Shown here one piece after another: positions 1-13,560 of a stretch of DNA of 64,000 nucleotides (the stretch's first letter is position 1; every line of letters begins with the position of its first letter). The translations under genes and the position numbers were made by a program. The stretch comes from Anoplolepis gracilipes. Lineage: Eukaryota; Arthropoda; Insecta; Hymenoptera; Formicidae. The notes under the pieces are model-generated. The model was not told the origin of the DNA and did no database searches. It saw only the letters and a list, made by a program, of their open reading frames with translations. The stretch spans positions 6,207,501-6,271,500 of the forward strand of contig NC_132974.1 of assembly GCF_047496725.1 (NCBI RefSeq), given 5' to 3'.

Positions 1-3000
1 TATGTATCGATCACAATCACGATTTGTAATATTGCATAAGGCGCATATGATTGAGAATAATTCGTGGGTGGGTTATTCTAATTCTCGCTTCAAAAGCAAC
101 TAGAATTTGATTACCATAATATCCGTAGATTCGTATTCGTAGATCGAGCTGCCAGATTAATTTTTATTCACCTCCTGTTTGCAGAGCATGATTAACATGT
201 TTTAATTTGCTTACGTTAGTTTGTCGTAGACATTAAATAGCATCGTGTCATTGTACAGCAACATTAGTGAGTGTTTTACGAAAGTACTAGATAACATAAT
301 CGTATCGTTATATGTATATCGTGTTCGATAAAACATGTGATTAAAAGACGATGCATACAAAAGTATGATGATAAGAAATTCTGTCACTAATTTTAAATTA
401 TTTTTCTTACGATTTTTTAATTTTCAAATTCCATTATACTTCACAAATAAATCTCAAATAAAATTATTGCATATTGCGATTGTGAAAGATTGTTAGAAAA
501 GCTTCCGCGAACCAATGTTTCACTCGAAGGTCTCAGCTCGTATTTCAGCGATGATATAAACGAACGAAAGTTTTGAGCAGGAAACACGCCCAAGGATCAG
601 TTTAGGCCGGGAAGTAACTATTTTCGTGACAAATGACTTATGCAAATTACAGAAGGAGCCGCAACCCTCACGACTACTTCCATTTCCGATTACGTTTCCT
701 TCTCGTCGTCGACGATAATTTCAAATATTTCCAGATTGAGAAAAAGTTCACGTACGTTAAATTCTGCGTACATGTTTCAAAAACATCGATGCAAATATAC
801 TAATTAAAGGATTTTCCAATTGTTATTTTGCTATATAAATATTATCTTAATTAAAATCTTCGATTAATATTCTATCATTTACAGTTATTATTTTTCTCAT
901 CTTTTACTTTGAGATGATCTGTTTATTTATACTTAATATATATTTTACATTCGTATTGTTTTCTAATATAGCACGTGTCTCTTGAAATAAACACATTCAT
1001 TATGACAAAGCATCACTCCCGTTATCAATTGTGATATATTAGATTGTTGTGACCATTGACAGGACTTCAATAATTCCTCTATAATTTGCAGCGCATTCGC
1101 GCTTTCGATGTTGTAATACCTACATTTCTTGTGATACTTTTTACAATCTTTATGTATACGGAATGCGTGAGAATAACGACTAATTATACAAACGTGTTAG
1201 ATCATAATTAAATAGAACGATAATAACTGATATAAAAAAGCTCGGCAATTTATTCGAGATGCATCTTATGTCGCATAATTCTTGTTAAATTAAGTATTAC
1301 GACGACGACAATCGACGTGATCTACAATTTTGACTTCCTGATAATGACACATCACATATTTGAAACTGCATACGGAAAATCGCTATATCGTATCGTTACG
1401 GATGTAAACACAACGACCCGACATAAGTTCATTACAGACTTTATTACTAACATGCATGTCAACTCTCATTATCGAATGCATCTTCTACATCTCTTGGAAA
1501 ACAATAAATCTTCATCTTATTTTATCCCGGTAAAAAGATTTATATAAATCAGATACTTAGTAGTAGTATACTTCTTTTATTAAAGTGAAGATTAAGAGAT
1601 CACGAGCGAACAAATTGGATGACATGTAACAAATAATAACGAGATATACGTACGATTTATTTAATAATTGTAATAATCGAATTGATATACGTAATTTATA
1701 AAATTACGTATATCAATTCGCGTGATGTATAAATCGGCACGATTATTGTAATATTATAATATAATTTATTATTATAATAATTTTGAATACTACCATTTTT
1801 GTCATCAATTGATTGCGTGCGTGCAACTCGCGAGAAAATAAATGAATGGATAACAAAAGGGTAAATATGACGGAAAAAAAATTTGCACGAAATTAAGTCA
1901 TTTGCCTTCAAACTGTCGCGATTGTATAAGGAACAATCGGTATATAGAAAAATTTTATCTCGCATACACACACACGTATATATTCGATCATAATGGGAGT
2001 TTACCAGCAAGACACTATGTTACACTGTGTCTTGCTGGAAAGCTCCCAACGATGTCGAGTCTTATGAAAATGTTTCCGTCCATCAAAGAAAATATTCGTG
2101 CAAAAGAAGACGGGAACATTGCATGGTCGATCGAAGATAAAACGACTCGATCATGATTCATGAATCATGTTTGTACGTTGTATCGTTGTGTAACTATGAT
2201 ATAATAACAGGGCAAATGCCTACATAGTCGGATAATAAAATACGTAACGTTGTGCATAATTGCTCCTGAACGTTCCGCGCAACAATTGCAAATTCCCGCG
2301 AGCAATTTATTTAAGATGAGCTTTAATTATAAGAAGACACCAAAACGTGAAAACTATTATTTTATAGATGTAATCTCGCTTAATGAAGGGTTTTAGAAAT
2401 TTCTCGAAACACGGTGTTTATGACCGCGCAATTACGTATAACGACATTATAATTATTGAGTGTGATTGTTAAATCGCTATTCACACGTGTGTTGTAACAG
2501 GTAATAGGTTTATTGTACTCAATTTCGAATTCGCGTACATATACGATTAAAAGAAAAAAAAACCTATAATGATTTGACTTGTAATATAAATGACAAATAA
2601 TTTTTCATTAACATTGAGAATTATTTTAAAAAATCGATTCTCAATTATACAAATAATATAATTACAATTGTTGGCGGTAGCAATTTTTATATAGCAATAT
2701 GTAAAAATTAAATATAATAATATAATATAATACAATTATTATCTTTTGCTATTATTGAGATACTTATATTAAATATATATTTGGCAATAAATTTACAAAT
2801 ATCTTTTTTCGCGCTAAACGTCAATTAACTTTTAAATAAGATTTGCAAAATTTAGTGCAGATGCGACAAATTGAGAGAATTGTTAAGTTCTCCAAATTTC
2901 TGCAAACTTTCGCTAAAAATCAGTTAAGCATCTAGTAAAATCATTAAATAAAAACATTGATTTATAATAGAGACAAGAATATCAGGAAAGTTCGCGAAGA

Positions 3001-5860
3001 AAATACTATCGACATTATATCATGAACTCTTTACGTATTTCGATGATATTATGTCTTTAAGATTGCAATTTTTTTAATTATTTGCGTTTATATCATTTTC
3101 TATTTAACAGAATCGTCAAAGTCAAATGAATTAAAGCGTTAAAATGAGAAAAACAACAATCTCTCACGCAATAATGGCATTCACGACGTAATGACGCAAA
3201 CGGCGTCGTTTGTAATCGCTCCTCCTGTAATTGCGGTGTCGCTTCAATTTGTTTAGCAAGAATACTTATATGACTACGTAAAACTTCAATTATTATATTA
3301 TAATGCCAATCTTACGTGAGCGGTTTTATTGTGCGATTATATATTTTAATATTTTAATATAAAAAAGAAATGTTGCACATGTGTCATAATATTCAAAATA
3401 TATAATTTGACATCCGTGTAATTCAGCTGTGACTGCTGACTGTGACGTTGGCCATACGTTTTTCGCCATTGTCTGATGTAGACAAATACTTTTAAATAAC
3501 AATTCAAACATAAATTCTCAATTAAAACCATAATAGTATACAACAGCGGTCTTTTGCTGTTGTTTGACATAAATAAATAATTTTAAATATAATTAAAAAC
3601 AAACTTTAAATAAAACAAGAAAGAGTAAAGGAAATGACAAATAACGTATATTATTCGTGAGATATTATTATTTATCATTTCCTTTATTCTTTGAATTGTA
3701 TTACTATGTTACATTGCAATGAGAAAACGTGTGAATAGTCAACGTCACAGTTGATGAATTATGTACATGTCAAATTACGCGAAGATTGTTGTGTTGTATT
3801 ATTATATGATAAATTATGAAGATTTATAGATTACATGCGTATTATGTGAATTAAAACGCAGATGAAAATCAAATGATAAATTGTATTGTAAGCGAATTTT
3901 GCCTGATGATTGTCATGCTGTTTGCGTGCTCGACGAGGCGATTTGTATTTGTATGCAAAGTACGGGACACACATTATGCAAGATACGCAAAGCGGCCTTG
4001 ACAATGACCACTGCCGCTGTACGGGTAACGTTGGTAACCGACATACCATCTGCTATCACTGTGTATGTTTTAAATAATGTTGACAAGATAATCGGACACT
4101 GTAAGAAGCAATAAAAGTATATGCGTATCTCTCGCATAAGAACATTTTTTTTTCTTTTTACCATTTTTATGCAATGTGTTTATGGTAATATAATTGCAAA
4201 TCGCGTAAGTTCATGCATATTTTTCATGCTTTTTCAATCTTTCAACTAACTATAAAGTCGATGTTTTCTCAACAATTTTTATAATTTAACACTAGTCTTT
4301 CTTATTTTTTTTTTTTAATAGTTGTTAACAAATTTTTATGTATTTAAATATTAAAGTTTTAAAATTTTAAGGATTAAAGTATTAAAATTTTTTATGTAAA
4401 TAACATTCTCATATGTGAAATTAGTTGGGAGAGAGGTACATGATTCTATTATTTCCAAAGATAATTTGGGGAAATAAGCACTTTTGTGAAAAAAATATCG
4501 ACTCCAAATCAATGAATTTTAAGCTTATTTTTCATTATATTGACGCAAAGTTCCTCTAATGCAACAGTAAAATTCCAATATGCGAAAGAATAATACGTAA
4601 TGCTTACAATTTACATCTCGTTACAAGAACATCATGTATATAATGATGTAATATATTATTACATGAATCGACGTTAAAATCGTCGATTGAGATCAAAAAC
4701 ATTTTACGATGCGGCGGACAATATATTGTAAAAATGTAATTAAAGAAAACAGGAAAAAGTAGAAACATCCTTAATATTCGCGACAGCAATTAGTTTTCTA
4801 ACAGACAGAAAAAAAAAAAAATTGAAGTTGTATTAAAAAAAAAAGTCGTTTACCTTCTTGATTTATATAGATAAGATTCTTAATTACTCAACGAACTTGA
4901 AAGTAATCAGATGAAATGATTGTTGAGATAATTATCGAGACATTTATTTCTTATAGTACACTTTAATTCAATGACGTGCGTGACTAGTCCTACTTTTCTT
5001 AGCGTCCCCAAAGATTTACTATATTTCAGACAAAATGCATGAGAATTAAAACAAGAACTGAAAATGATTCAATTTCTTTCAACTTTCAAAATCAAAATGT
5101 TTCTTTTCTTAAATTGATACGTTTCTTTCGAAAGAGGAAAAAAATTATTTTGATAAAATAATAAATAACATATCGCGCGTAAAATTCTTTTAAAATAATG
5201 TTTGTATATCCGAGTGTCTTTTCTGAAAACAAGTGAAGCATAAATACTGCCATTCAAGAAATAAAGCATTGAGCAAAAAAATATATATACATCTATAAAA
5301 CAAGATCAGTACTTACCACAAATTAGAGTCGTTTCTCAAAATGTATCAGTATATGACAAAAAATGTAACATACATGAACTATATATAAAGTTAGAAATGT
5401 TAAGATAATAAATCAACATAATAAGACTGCATAAAATGTGCATTTAAACTATTTCCACTAATCTATTTGATATTTAATTAAACAATATTTGATTTATAGT
5501 TATCATATTAATCTGAATAGATAAATTTACATGTTTATTCCAAAAAATTGCATGATTTTACTTGTAAACACAAAACATTAAATAACTAACTAAACTGTTT
5601 ATAACATATTATCATTTAGCATTTGATAAGTATTACAAATAAATAGTCAATATGTAATCAATTAATATACATTAAGCAATTTAATCTCGAAATAATTATC
5701 AGAAAATCGAGAATAAATTAATAAAATAATAATCAGAAACATCAATCAATACTATAAATAATACTATTAATAATAAAAAATTGTACTTATGTACTGATGA
5801 TGATATTACAGGAAAATGTATCGCATTATACTTTTCTCCAGAGAAATTTTTAATTAACCC
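1..5860. other. AT-rich intergenic stretch without a supported gene
   Basis: I see no exon chain here with good splice sites and protein-like composition. The open frames are short and low in complexity. What can be seen are short inverted repeats at about 1678-1720 and 3620-3692, plus the pre-miRNA-like hairpin near 1983-2062, listed separately. A plus-strand ORF of 77 codons at 3881-4114 has six cysteines, but it lacks a recognisable family or flanking splice sites, so it is not called a gene. Confidence 0.6.
1983..2062 (+). ncRNA. Candidate pre-miRNA-like hairpin
   Basis: A compact stem-loop. CCAGCAAGACAC on the 5' arm pairs perfectly with GTGTCTTGCTGG on the 3' arm across a loop of about 10 nt. 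A 4x4 internal loop follows, then TGGGAG/CTCCCA, then a lower stem (TCGA-CAT) with one bulge. Total length of about 80 nt, interrupted pairing and a small terminal loop fit an animal pre-miRNA better than a MITE, whose arms are usually longer and more perfect. I do not recognise the sequence as a named miRNA family. Strand is uncertain because the complement also folds. Confidence 0.3.
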
Positions 5861-5871
5861 TTTATTTTATT
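5861..5871 (-). terminator. Candidate polyadenylation signal of NDUFB5
   Basis: Two overlapping AATAAA hexamers on the minus strand lie about 195 bases past the NDUFB5 stop codon, implying a 3' UTR of roughly 200-220 nt. The position is plausible, but AATAAA is common in AT-rich DNA. Confidence 0.4.
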
Positions 5872-6064
5872 AACTATATTTGTACAATGGGATATATTTA
5901 TTGGCAGAGATTTGACATTGCAAACATTCACTCTGCATCATCAATTGATTAAATCCTAGAATATATGCTACATATTTATATATATATATATACCTGATAG
6001 AGTAATGTTTTTAGCTCCCTCAATACTTTCCAATCAGAAATAATTGATACAAGCAAAATAAATT

Positions 6065-7280
6065 TTAATCACGCACATTGAGTGTTTTGTCTAAAGATTC
6101 TCTGTATGAGTACAGATATTTAGAACCATAAAATTCTTTAAAGTAAGAACTCCTGTAATCACGGTTCTCACCCATCGCATTATGCACCTGTTGTTCAAGA
6201 CGCCTAACTCTTCTGACTTGCTCCTGATGATATAGGTAATGCAGAAACTTTTCATATTCTTGTTGCTGCGATGGAAACAAGTAGCGTTGGAAGAATCTTT
6301 TAATGGGATGCTGAAACAAATATGGAAAATATTAGTTGATATATCTAGTGCATCGAAAAACTTAAATATCTTGCAAAAAATATCATTGCATGTATATCTT
6401 ACCTGAAGATACTCCCATTCTTTTGGGACGTAACCCTCGGGGATCTCCTCAAGCGTAGCAGGACCAACAAAGACGTTAACTAAAGTGATTGCAATCCCAA
6501 CAGGAATAGCACCGAGTAAAAAGTAAAAGTGAATAAAATCTTTTGTTTTGTGCCATTGAAAGCGGCTTGGCTGTATGGCAAATGTACGATGTTCGGACAT
6601 ACATCTTACTTGTTCTAAAAACATAAAGGAAGCTCAGAAATATTTAAAGTTTACTAAAACGAATAGATTAATAGTCTCAGAGATTAAGAGAAATCATGTC
6701 AATAACATCCTAAAACTCAATCAATAGCCATATAATCAATTATAATTTTTATGAACAAACTTGTATAATTTATGTAATTATAAAATATAGAAAGACAGAG
6801 AAAATCTGTTATAAGAAACAATAAAATAAAACCACACTAATAAATAACATATGATAAAGACTCTTGATCATGATAGTCGTTATATTATTAATGTGTAAAA
6901 TATAAAAAAGTGTGTCAGAAACTTTAGAAATAATTAATAAATAAAAATTAATAATCAAAATTAAAAATAAAAAGTATTCAGTGTCTTATTATTTCCTATA
7001 GCTATATCTTTATATTCGAACTTATTTATTCTTCTATTTTACGACACGAAGAATATCCACGAAATCATATGTATTGCAAAACACTGTGCATGGTCGTTGC
7101 GTAACGAAACACCGGTTTTTGCAAAAATGCATCGATAAGGTAAAGAAACATTCATTTAACGATATAATTGTAAACAATCGCACATAAATAATCACCGTTC
7201 TTCAACAATGCCGTTCTAAATCCACCGTTTTGCAGCAATTTTTGACTCGCAGTACGCAAAATGTTACTCCACGCCGCCAT
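6065..7280 (-). CDS. NDUFB5: NADH dehydrogenase [ubiquinone] 1 beta subcomplex subunit 5 (complex I SGDH subunit), complete, 3 exons
   Basis: Coding exons are 7280-7196, 6614-6403 and 6310-6065; the phases close exactly to 180 codons plus TAA. Introns have GT donors (G/GTGATT, CAG/GTAAGA) and AG acceptors (TTTTTAG, TTTCAG). The start ATG in MAAWSNILRTASQ gives a basic N-terminus suited to mitochondrial import. One hydrophobic span lies at about residues 58-79 (FYFLLGAIPVGIAITLVNVF). It is followed by the family signature EEIPEGYVPKEWEY (84-97), then HPIKRFFQRY, and a charged C-terminus rich in Y, R and Q. In the family this is an accessory subunit of the proton-pumping membrane arm of respiratory complex I in the inner mitochondrial membrane, not a catalytic one. 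Length matches the usual 180-190 aa. No truncation or frameshift is seen. Identification rests on recognised motifs and is strong. Confidence 0.92.
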
Positions 7281-9940
7281 TTTTCTCCGATATGAACGAA
7301 ATACATATGACGAGATTCGAGATTAAATCGAAATAGAGTGCGCTTACTTGCCGACTACAGAGAAAGAAGAGTCGCAAAGTAGACTAGTTTTTATCGATAA
7401 ACTGGACTAGATGGCACTATTAACATTTTATTATTACAATTAGATTAAATTTAATTCAATGTACAGATAAATTCAATACTATTAATATTATAACTATTAA
7501 TTATAACAATATACTTTTTAATTAGTTACTTGTATATTAAATGTGCTATTATTATTAAATTATTATAATGTACATTAAATTATTACAATGTTACCATTTC
7601 ATTTAATTCTTGCTATAATTAATATATATTAATAATATATTAGAATTTTTATTTTTATCAAATGATAAAATGTTAATATACTATCTAATTAATATAATTG
7701 ATATTTAACATTATTATAGGTAAATAAATAATTTTATATTAAATAAAAAATACTTAATTAATAAAAATGATAAACTTTATATAGAGAAGTTAATTTAAAT
7801 TATGTAAAAATAAAAAAATACTTAAAAAAGATATTAATATAAACAAAATTATTTTAATAATCGGGTAATAATTTTTTTTTGCAATCAAAATTTTTCTTTA
7901 ATTTTAATTCTAATAATTTATTATATTATTATATTATAGAAAAGATTGCCACCATTAACATTAACAATAAAGTACCTATGGCTTTCTCGTTCAGATTCAT
8001 GCTTTAGATAAAGGAACAATAAAAGCGTCTATTAAATCGTTGTTTTGTTATAAATATGTTTTAATACGTTCATATCAACGCGATCTGCAATAGCAGACAG
8101 CGATACCGTCAATTAAGTCGGGTTAAGTGAACAATTGAACTTGAGAAGCGATTGTAAATTATGAACACTCGGTAATCTTCCTGGCAGAATTCAAGAAAAT
8201 TCTGGATATTAAATGATATCGTTTTTCATCACGGGTGTTTCTTTTTCCTCTAACAATAAGTATTTTTGTTTCTATTTGCGACAAAGTCCAAAGCATAATA
8301 ATAAAGCGTATAATTACATATATAATGATCACGCGATACGGTAAGTGATAAATGCCTTGGAACATTTCGAGAAAGATCTATTGTCCCCAAAGTATCTCAC
8401 ATAGCACGTAATATAATATCATTATCACAGAAATATTGCAATATAGTGAGAATACATAATATTCTCACAATATTGCAATATTTCTGTGATATTGATATTA
8501 TATCACGTGATATATTGGATACATTATAAATTTTCAATGTCGTTGTGTCTACTCGAATTTTGTGACGTCAAACACCAATGTATTTGCATTATTGAAGCTA
8601 AAATAAGATCTTTAATCAAACTCGATGTAAAAAAAAATGGTAAATTTGCATAGCGTAGAGTATTTCTTTGTGAATAGAAATTTTGCATTCTTATATAATA
8701 AGAAACGCTATTCAGGGTCACAAAGTTCTTCCCCATATTTATGAATTACGAAACAGAGAATCCAACATCATATCTATTTACTCGAGTACAGCTGATTCAC
8801 AATCACAAGAATTTCAAGTGTGCGTCTCTGACAAGTTGCATTGTCGTACAAACATTTCCTAACTCTTTCGTTAATTGTGCAAAGTGATAGATTAAAGATA
8901 ACGGCATAGAAGGATAGCAGGTTGAAGTATGAGTCACTAATTTTATACAGATCGATATAATCGGTATGATAACGGAGAAATGCATAACCTTGTCTAATAT
9001 CTTGATAGATTACCATTTATGTTTTTTTTTCAGGTAAATGTATTTTTATCATTTCATTTATAAAACTTTGAAAACCGATGATTGTGAAAAATTAATTAAT
9101 CTTATTAATTTAAATTTTTAAAAAACTTTTTATTCTATTCCTTTTATTTTTTAACTTTCAAATTATTTTTATTTACTAAATTATGATAATAAATGTAATC
9201 GTAAATAAAATTCTACAAACAAATAACAAAATCTGTCTAAAAATTAAAGTAAATTTTAATCTAACTTCTTAAGAATTTTAATTTTAAATTTTAATTACAA
9301 AAATCTTTAAAAATATTTAAAAAATTGAAAAAGCTAAATATTAGCACCTTTCAGCTTTTGCCTCAAAAAAATTTGTGACTAAAACAAAAATTGTAATTTG
9401 TTACGCGCAAATTTTCCAATACGTTTTCAATATCAATAATTTCTTACAAAACAATTTTTTCCAACCGTCGAGTCGATTTTAAGCAAAAGTATAGATTACG
9501 AGTTGCCGTTGAGTTTCTTTTTCTATTCTTTTGTACGTTAACAAAAACTAAATCCATTTATTATACAAAAATTGAGAAAATAACGAAAGCATGAGAGTAA
9601 AAAAATATAAATCATAGTCTTTAATCTTCCTAAATTTCACAATTTTATATTAAATACACATCAAAATCAGAAAACCATCTGGCTTTTCTATATACAGCCT
9701 TTGTAATATAAAATATTTATATTCTTTCTTTTTCGAAGAATCTCGAATTTTACAATAATATAATCATAAATAACTTATTAATAGTAGACTAAGATGTTTA
9801 ACATAACATGTTTTGGTAACCGAATATCTTGATATTATCTGGTTACCAAAAGTTCTTTGTCTTCCCAAATAAATATCACACTGTCAAGACCAATGCATAG
9901 GACGCATCAAGAAGCAGGACAAGCTCGAGATTGGTCTGCA
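7281..9940. other. AT-rich intergenic region between divergent NDUFB5 and the sugar transporter
   Basis: NDUFB5 reads left and the transporter reads right, so this interval should hold both 5' regulatory regions. The first 100-150 bases (to about 7400) are less AT-rich and are the likely NDUFB5 promoter/5' UTR. The rest is AT-rich with no coding signal. It contains the perfect hairpin at 8403-8512 and a small one at about 9812-9849. Confidence 0.5.
8403..8512. repeat. Near-perfect 110-bp palindrome (hairpin)
   Basis: Two arms of about 50 bases (starting CACGTAATATAATATCA and ending in its near complement ATTATATCACGTG) flank a 5-base CATAA centre, with very few mismatches. AT-rich, non-coding, in an intergenic region. 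It is probably a mini-MITE or a young inverted duplication; no clear target duplication was identified. Confidence 0.6.
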
Positions 9941-9949
9941 GCGTGATAA

Positions 9950-10324
9950 AAAGAGCTTAGCAACCCTTATAGAACGATCCTATTGGTAAAATGTGGTAAC
10001 GGTGCGTGAACGCAGGCTGAGAGGATCGGGGCCGTATGTAGGGGAACGAGGCGACGAGGTTGTTAGAGGTTCAGTCGCCTACCGACCGCGGCGTCGAACA
10101 GAGAAGCGGGTTTGTTGGCTGATCGATTCTCGAATCGCGTCGTCGAGTCGTAGTGTTGCGTCACATCAACTCCTCTTTCAACTCCGAGAATAGCCGGAAG
10201 TGAGAAAAAGGAATCCTTCCGGGTGTTCCAGTCAAGCTACTCTTATTCGCGTATTTTGCCCTTCGCTAACGTTCACGACGCCCGGCGGAAGATCGATTCT
10301 CGGAGCAGGAGGCAGCTTGGAGAG
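9950..10324 (+). promoter_or_regulatory. Probable core promoter and non-coding first exon of the sugar transporter
   Basis: A GC-rich island in AT-rich surroundings ends in a textbook donor (GGAGAG/GTGAGT, exon end 10324). An initiator-like TTCAGTC lies at about 10070. Short open frames overlap it but have low-complexity Arg/Ser composition and no family match, so this reads best as 5' UTR. The next plausible acceptor on this strand is TTTCAG/G at 14146, in front of the exon that holds the transporter start codon. The link is inferred from order and splice sites only; the transcription start is not defined. Confidence 0.4.
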
Positions 10325-11214
10325 GTGAGTGCTCTACTAGATAGAAATCGTGGAGATTTATGTGTAATACGCGAAAAAAAAAACCATAGAAACATAACAG
10401 AACTTCAAAATCTCGCGAGTTTCAATTTTAGGACGTGTATAAAAAAATGTGTGTTATTTCTAATTTAAATATTTTAAATTTATTTATGTTAATATATTTA
10501 AATTTTTTATTTTATGTTTCAAATTTATTTTATTTTTATTTTTTTTACTTACTTAGTATTTGCATTTTTATTTTTATTTTATTAAATGATAACAAGTGCG
10601 TTTAAAGAGAAGAAAACTTGTCAGCGCGTATACCTGTTGGTTTATTTACTGCCAGTCGTTCACAATGCTGTGTCAGGGCGTTGATCCGTTTCGAATCGAT
10701 CGATCCTTCCGAAGTCTTGTAAACATTGATAAAATAGAAAAAAACAAGCCGAATCATCAAAATATCGATTAGATCGATTAGATCAATTTTTCGAGAATCT
10801 ACTAAAATTCCGAGCTTTGTATTTGAAAGTTAATTCGTTGTTGATGCAATTCTTTGTTATGTTTGAAAAAATCAAGTTTGGAAAGAAACTTTCGTCAAAT
10901 TGTTACAATAAAGGCTTGCAAAAACCAAGTATTTTTATCATAATTTAAAAATTTCTTATAAAGATCATTATCAGAATTCTGATTTAGTAAAGAAAAAAAA
11001 AATAAAAAAAATAAAAAGACCCTTTCACAAATACTGTAAGAGTGAAATGAGATCGATGGACATGTTTTGTAATCACCGGAAGTAGAAAACAAAGAATGTT
11101 ATCAAGCCAGTGCAACTTATCGGGAGATTACAGAAAAAAATTTAGCTCTGTATTCTATAAAAAATTTTTTTTCTACAACTTTTAACTCTTGTTTTTTGTG
11201 CGTCTTATTCTTTT

Positions 11215-11602
11215 TCTTTTACTCTATAATGCATTACATAAGTTTATATCCAAATAGAACAGAAAGTCACAGTAATGTCAAAATGATTAATAAAATGATC
11301 GAAAAAATAAGTTTTTGTAATCATATTCTCGTCATTTTAACGTCATTTGATATCACTTTGACACTATCGTGACTTTCTTTTCTACTTGATAAAGATATAC
11401 AGCGTTACAAAGCATTTGTATATCTTTATCAAGTAGAAAAGAAAGTCACGATAGTGTCAAAGTGATATCAAATGACGTTAAAATGACGAGAATATGATTA
11501 CAAAAACTTATTTTTCGATCACTTTATTAATCATTTTGACATTACTGTGACTTTCTGTTCTATTTGGATATAAACTTATGTAATGCATTATAGAGTAAAA
11601 GA
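11215..11602. repeat. Fold-back element with 186-bp arms and 17-bp loop
   Basis: Left arm 11215-11400 and right arm 11418-11602 are near-identical reverse complements, with a few substitutions and single-base gaps around an A-run. Together they form a hairpin of about 390 nt with loop AGCGTTACAAAGCATTT. There is no ORF. The high arm identity points to a recent origin or gene conversion. It looks like a fold-back MITE; target duplications were not evident. It lies in the presumed first 5'-UTR intron of the transporter. Confidence 0.8.
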
Positions 11603-13259
11603 CTAGACCAATTAATTACGTGTAATATATATAATATATGTAATTCAATGTAATACTGATTCATCGAGACATATTGATAGTTCTGTAAGATCTACATGTC
11701 AAGCAGATGTTTAAATAATGTTTATATAATTTTTTTAATGAATTCCGATAACAAGAGGAGTTTCTTGCGACGATAAAAATGATCATCTCGTAATCATTTT
11801 TCTATATTTATATGCTATATCTAACAATAAGATAGTAATATAAAATCCATTGTAAATACATTGGTTTCAACCCTTGTTGTAAATTATTGAAATTAAGCTG
11901 TACACACATCACGAACTTCATACGTATTATTGATGTTGTGCAATTACTTTCGCGTTGCAATAGACGATTTTTACAACCTTTACCTTGTAAAGCAACGTGT
12001 CTCTTCACGATGCGACGATATCACTTGTAAAATAACTTTAAAATCGATTGCACCATCGCTGCTTATACCAGGTGTGTACAAAGTCGCTGGAGAGGCAAAC
12101 ACAGGCTTACTAGATTCTTAATTTCTCTATTACGTTTTATTATAGCAAAGGTATTATTCACATTGCTTGACTCTCGCTTTCTTAATTAATTCTGTATAAA
12201 AACAAGATGAAGCTTAGCGCTAACTAAGCTTTCTTTGTTTATCTGTATATTACAAGTAAACTTTTAATTTAAAATAACGAAGTAATTTTAATTAATTTGT
12301 GAGTCACATCCATATGATTAATTAGCAGCTAATGTTTAATCTGTAATTAAATTGTGCAATTGTTAATAGCTATATAATTTTTAATTTAAGCTATATAGCT
12401 TAAAATATTTAAATCTATAAATAAAAACATTTTAAATATATACTTAACAAGCTATCATACATATACTTATACTAGAGATTATATAAAAAATAATCAGAAC
12501 ATAAATGTGAAAAAATATGTTATAAAATTAAGATAATATTTTAAAATAAAATGTATATATAGATTAAAATATATATATGTATAGACTATTATATATAGAA
12601 TATTTATATACCGAAGAGAGATTATTGATTAAATAAAATTAATCTGAATTTTTTAATAATATTACTGTTAATTTTTCTATAAATTCTTGAGTTATTCATG
12701 TGTTTCGCTTCCGGTGAAAGACGCTTTAAAAGTGTCACTTTCACAAGCTAAGTAACCACGTTTTAGAAGGCTTTTTAAATCGCGGAAGAAAATTGTATAT
12801 TAACGTATACACCGATATTTGCCCTAAGACTTTGCATAATTTTCTCATGTTTTCAGCGTCTATACATTGTAACAAAACGAAGATCGTTCTTTGTGACAAT
12901 TGTGGTACCTGTTGTAAATTGTAAGCAGTTTTGTATCGCAACGTAGTATCGTGTATAACATTTACATACCTATGAATGCTGACTAAGTTTTTTCTCCTTT
13001 TCATGACGTATATCGATAAGAACAAAAAAATTACGACACAAAAATTATCGATAATTTTTTACTTAAACTCATACTATATCTTATCGCAAATAAAATTCAT
13101 TTTTGTTTATCAACAGACGAAATCTATGTATATCAACATCCAATTTAATATAATTCAAAAATTCTAATTTAATTAAAAATTATCATTAATTTTAGTGAAT
13201 AATAAATTTCATTAATTGAAAAAATTTATGAAATCATTTCTCTTTTGCTTTTTTCTTTG

Positions 13260-13560
13260 TTTTATATTCGTGGGCAACTTTATTTCTCACGCTGTCGGAT
13301 TCTGTTATAAACTTCATTGATTCAATGATTTCTCGGTTTCTTGATGCTCACGGGTCATTGGGGGAAAAGTCATGCGGGATGAAAGTCGGGCAAAGCGTGC
13401 GCGCATGCGAGTAATTTAGATGAAATCGCCGGCTACGACGACGATGAGCTCGAGTCTTCTAGAACCTCTGGTGATTGTTAGCTACTATCGGAGCAGGAGA
13501 AACATTTTATAGCAATCCACGCTCACGCGATCACGTAGTTTACTTGACACGTGTTGCATC
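13260..13560. promoter_or_regulatory. GC-richer island in transporter 5' intron, possible enhancer or alternative promoter
   Basis: About 300 bases with clearly higher GC and CpG content than their flanks (for example around 13390-13460). There is no convincing ORF or splice pair. The position, upstream of the ATG exon, suits a regulatory element or an alternative first exon. This is inference from composition only. Confidence 0.2.

Noticed and set aside
3881..4114. 77-codon ORF with six cysteines
   Set aside because: No signal peptide, spacing or splice sites of a known Cys-rich family; overlapping minus-strand ORFs of similar length show the patch is merely stop-poor.
9993..10193. 66-codon Arg/Ser-rich ORF
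   Set aside because: GC-rich 5'-UTR-like DNA before a strong donor; composition is GC-driven and no family fits.
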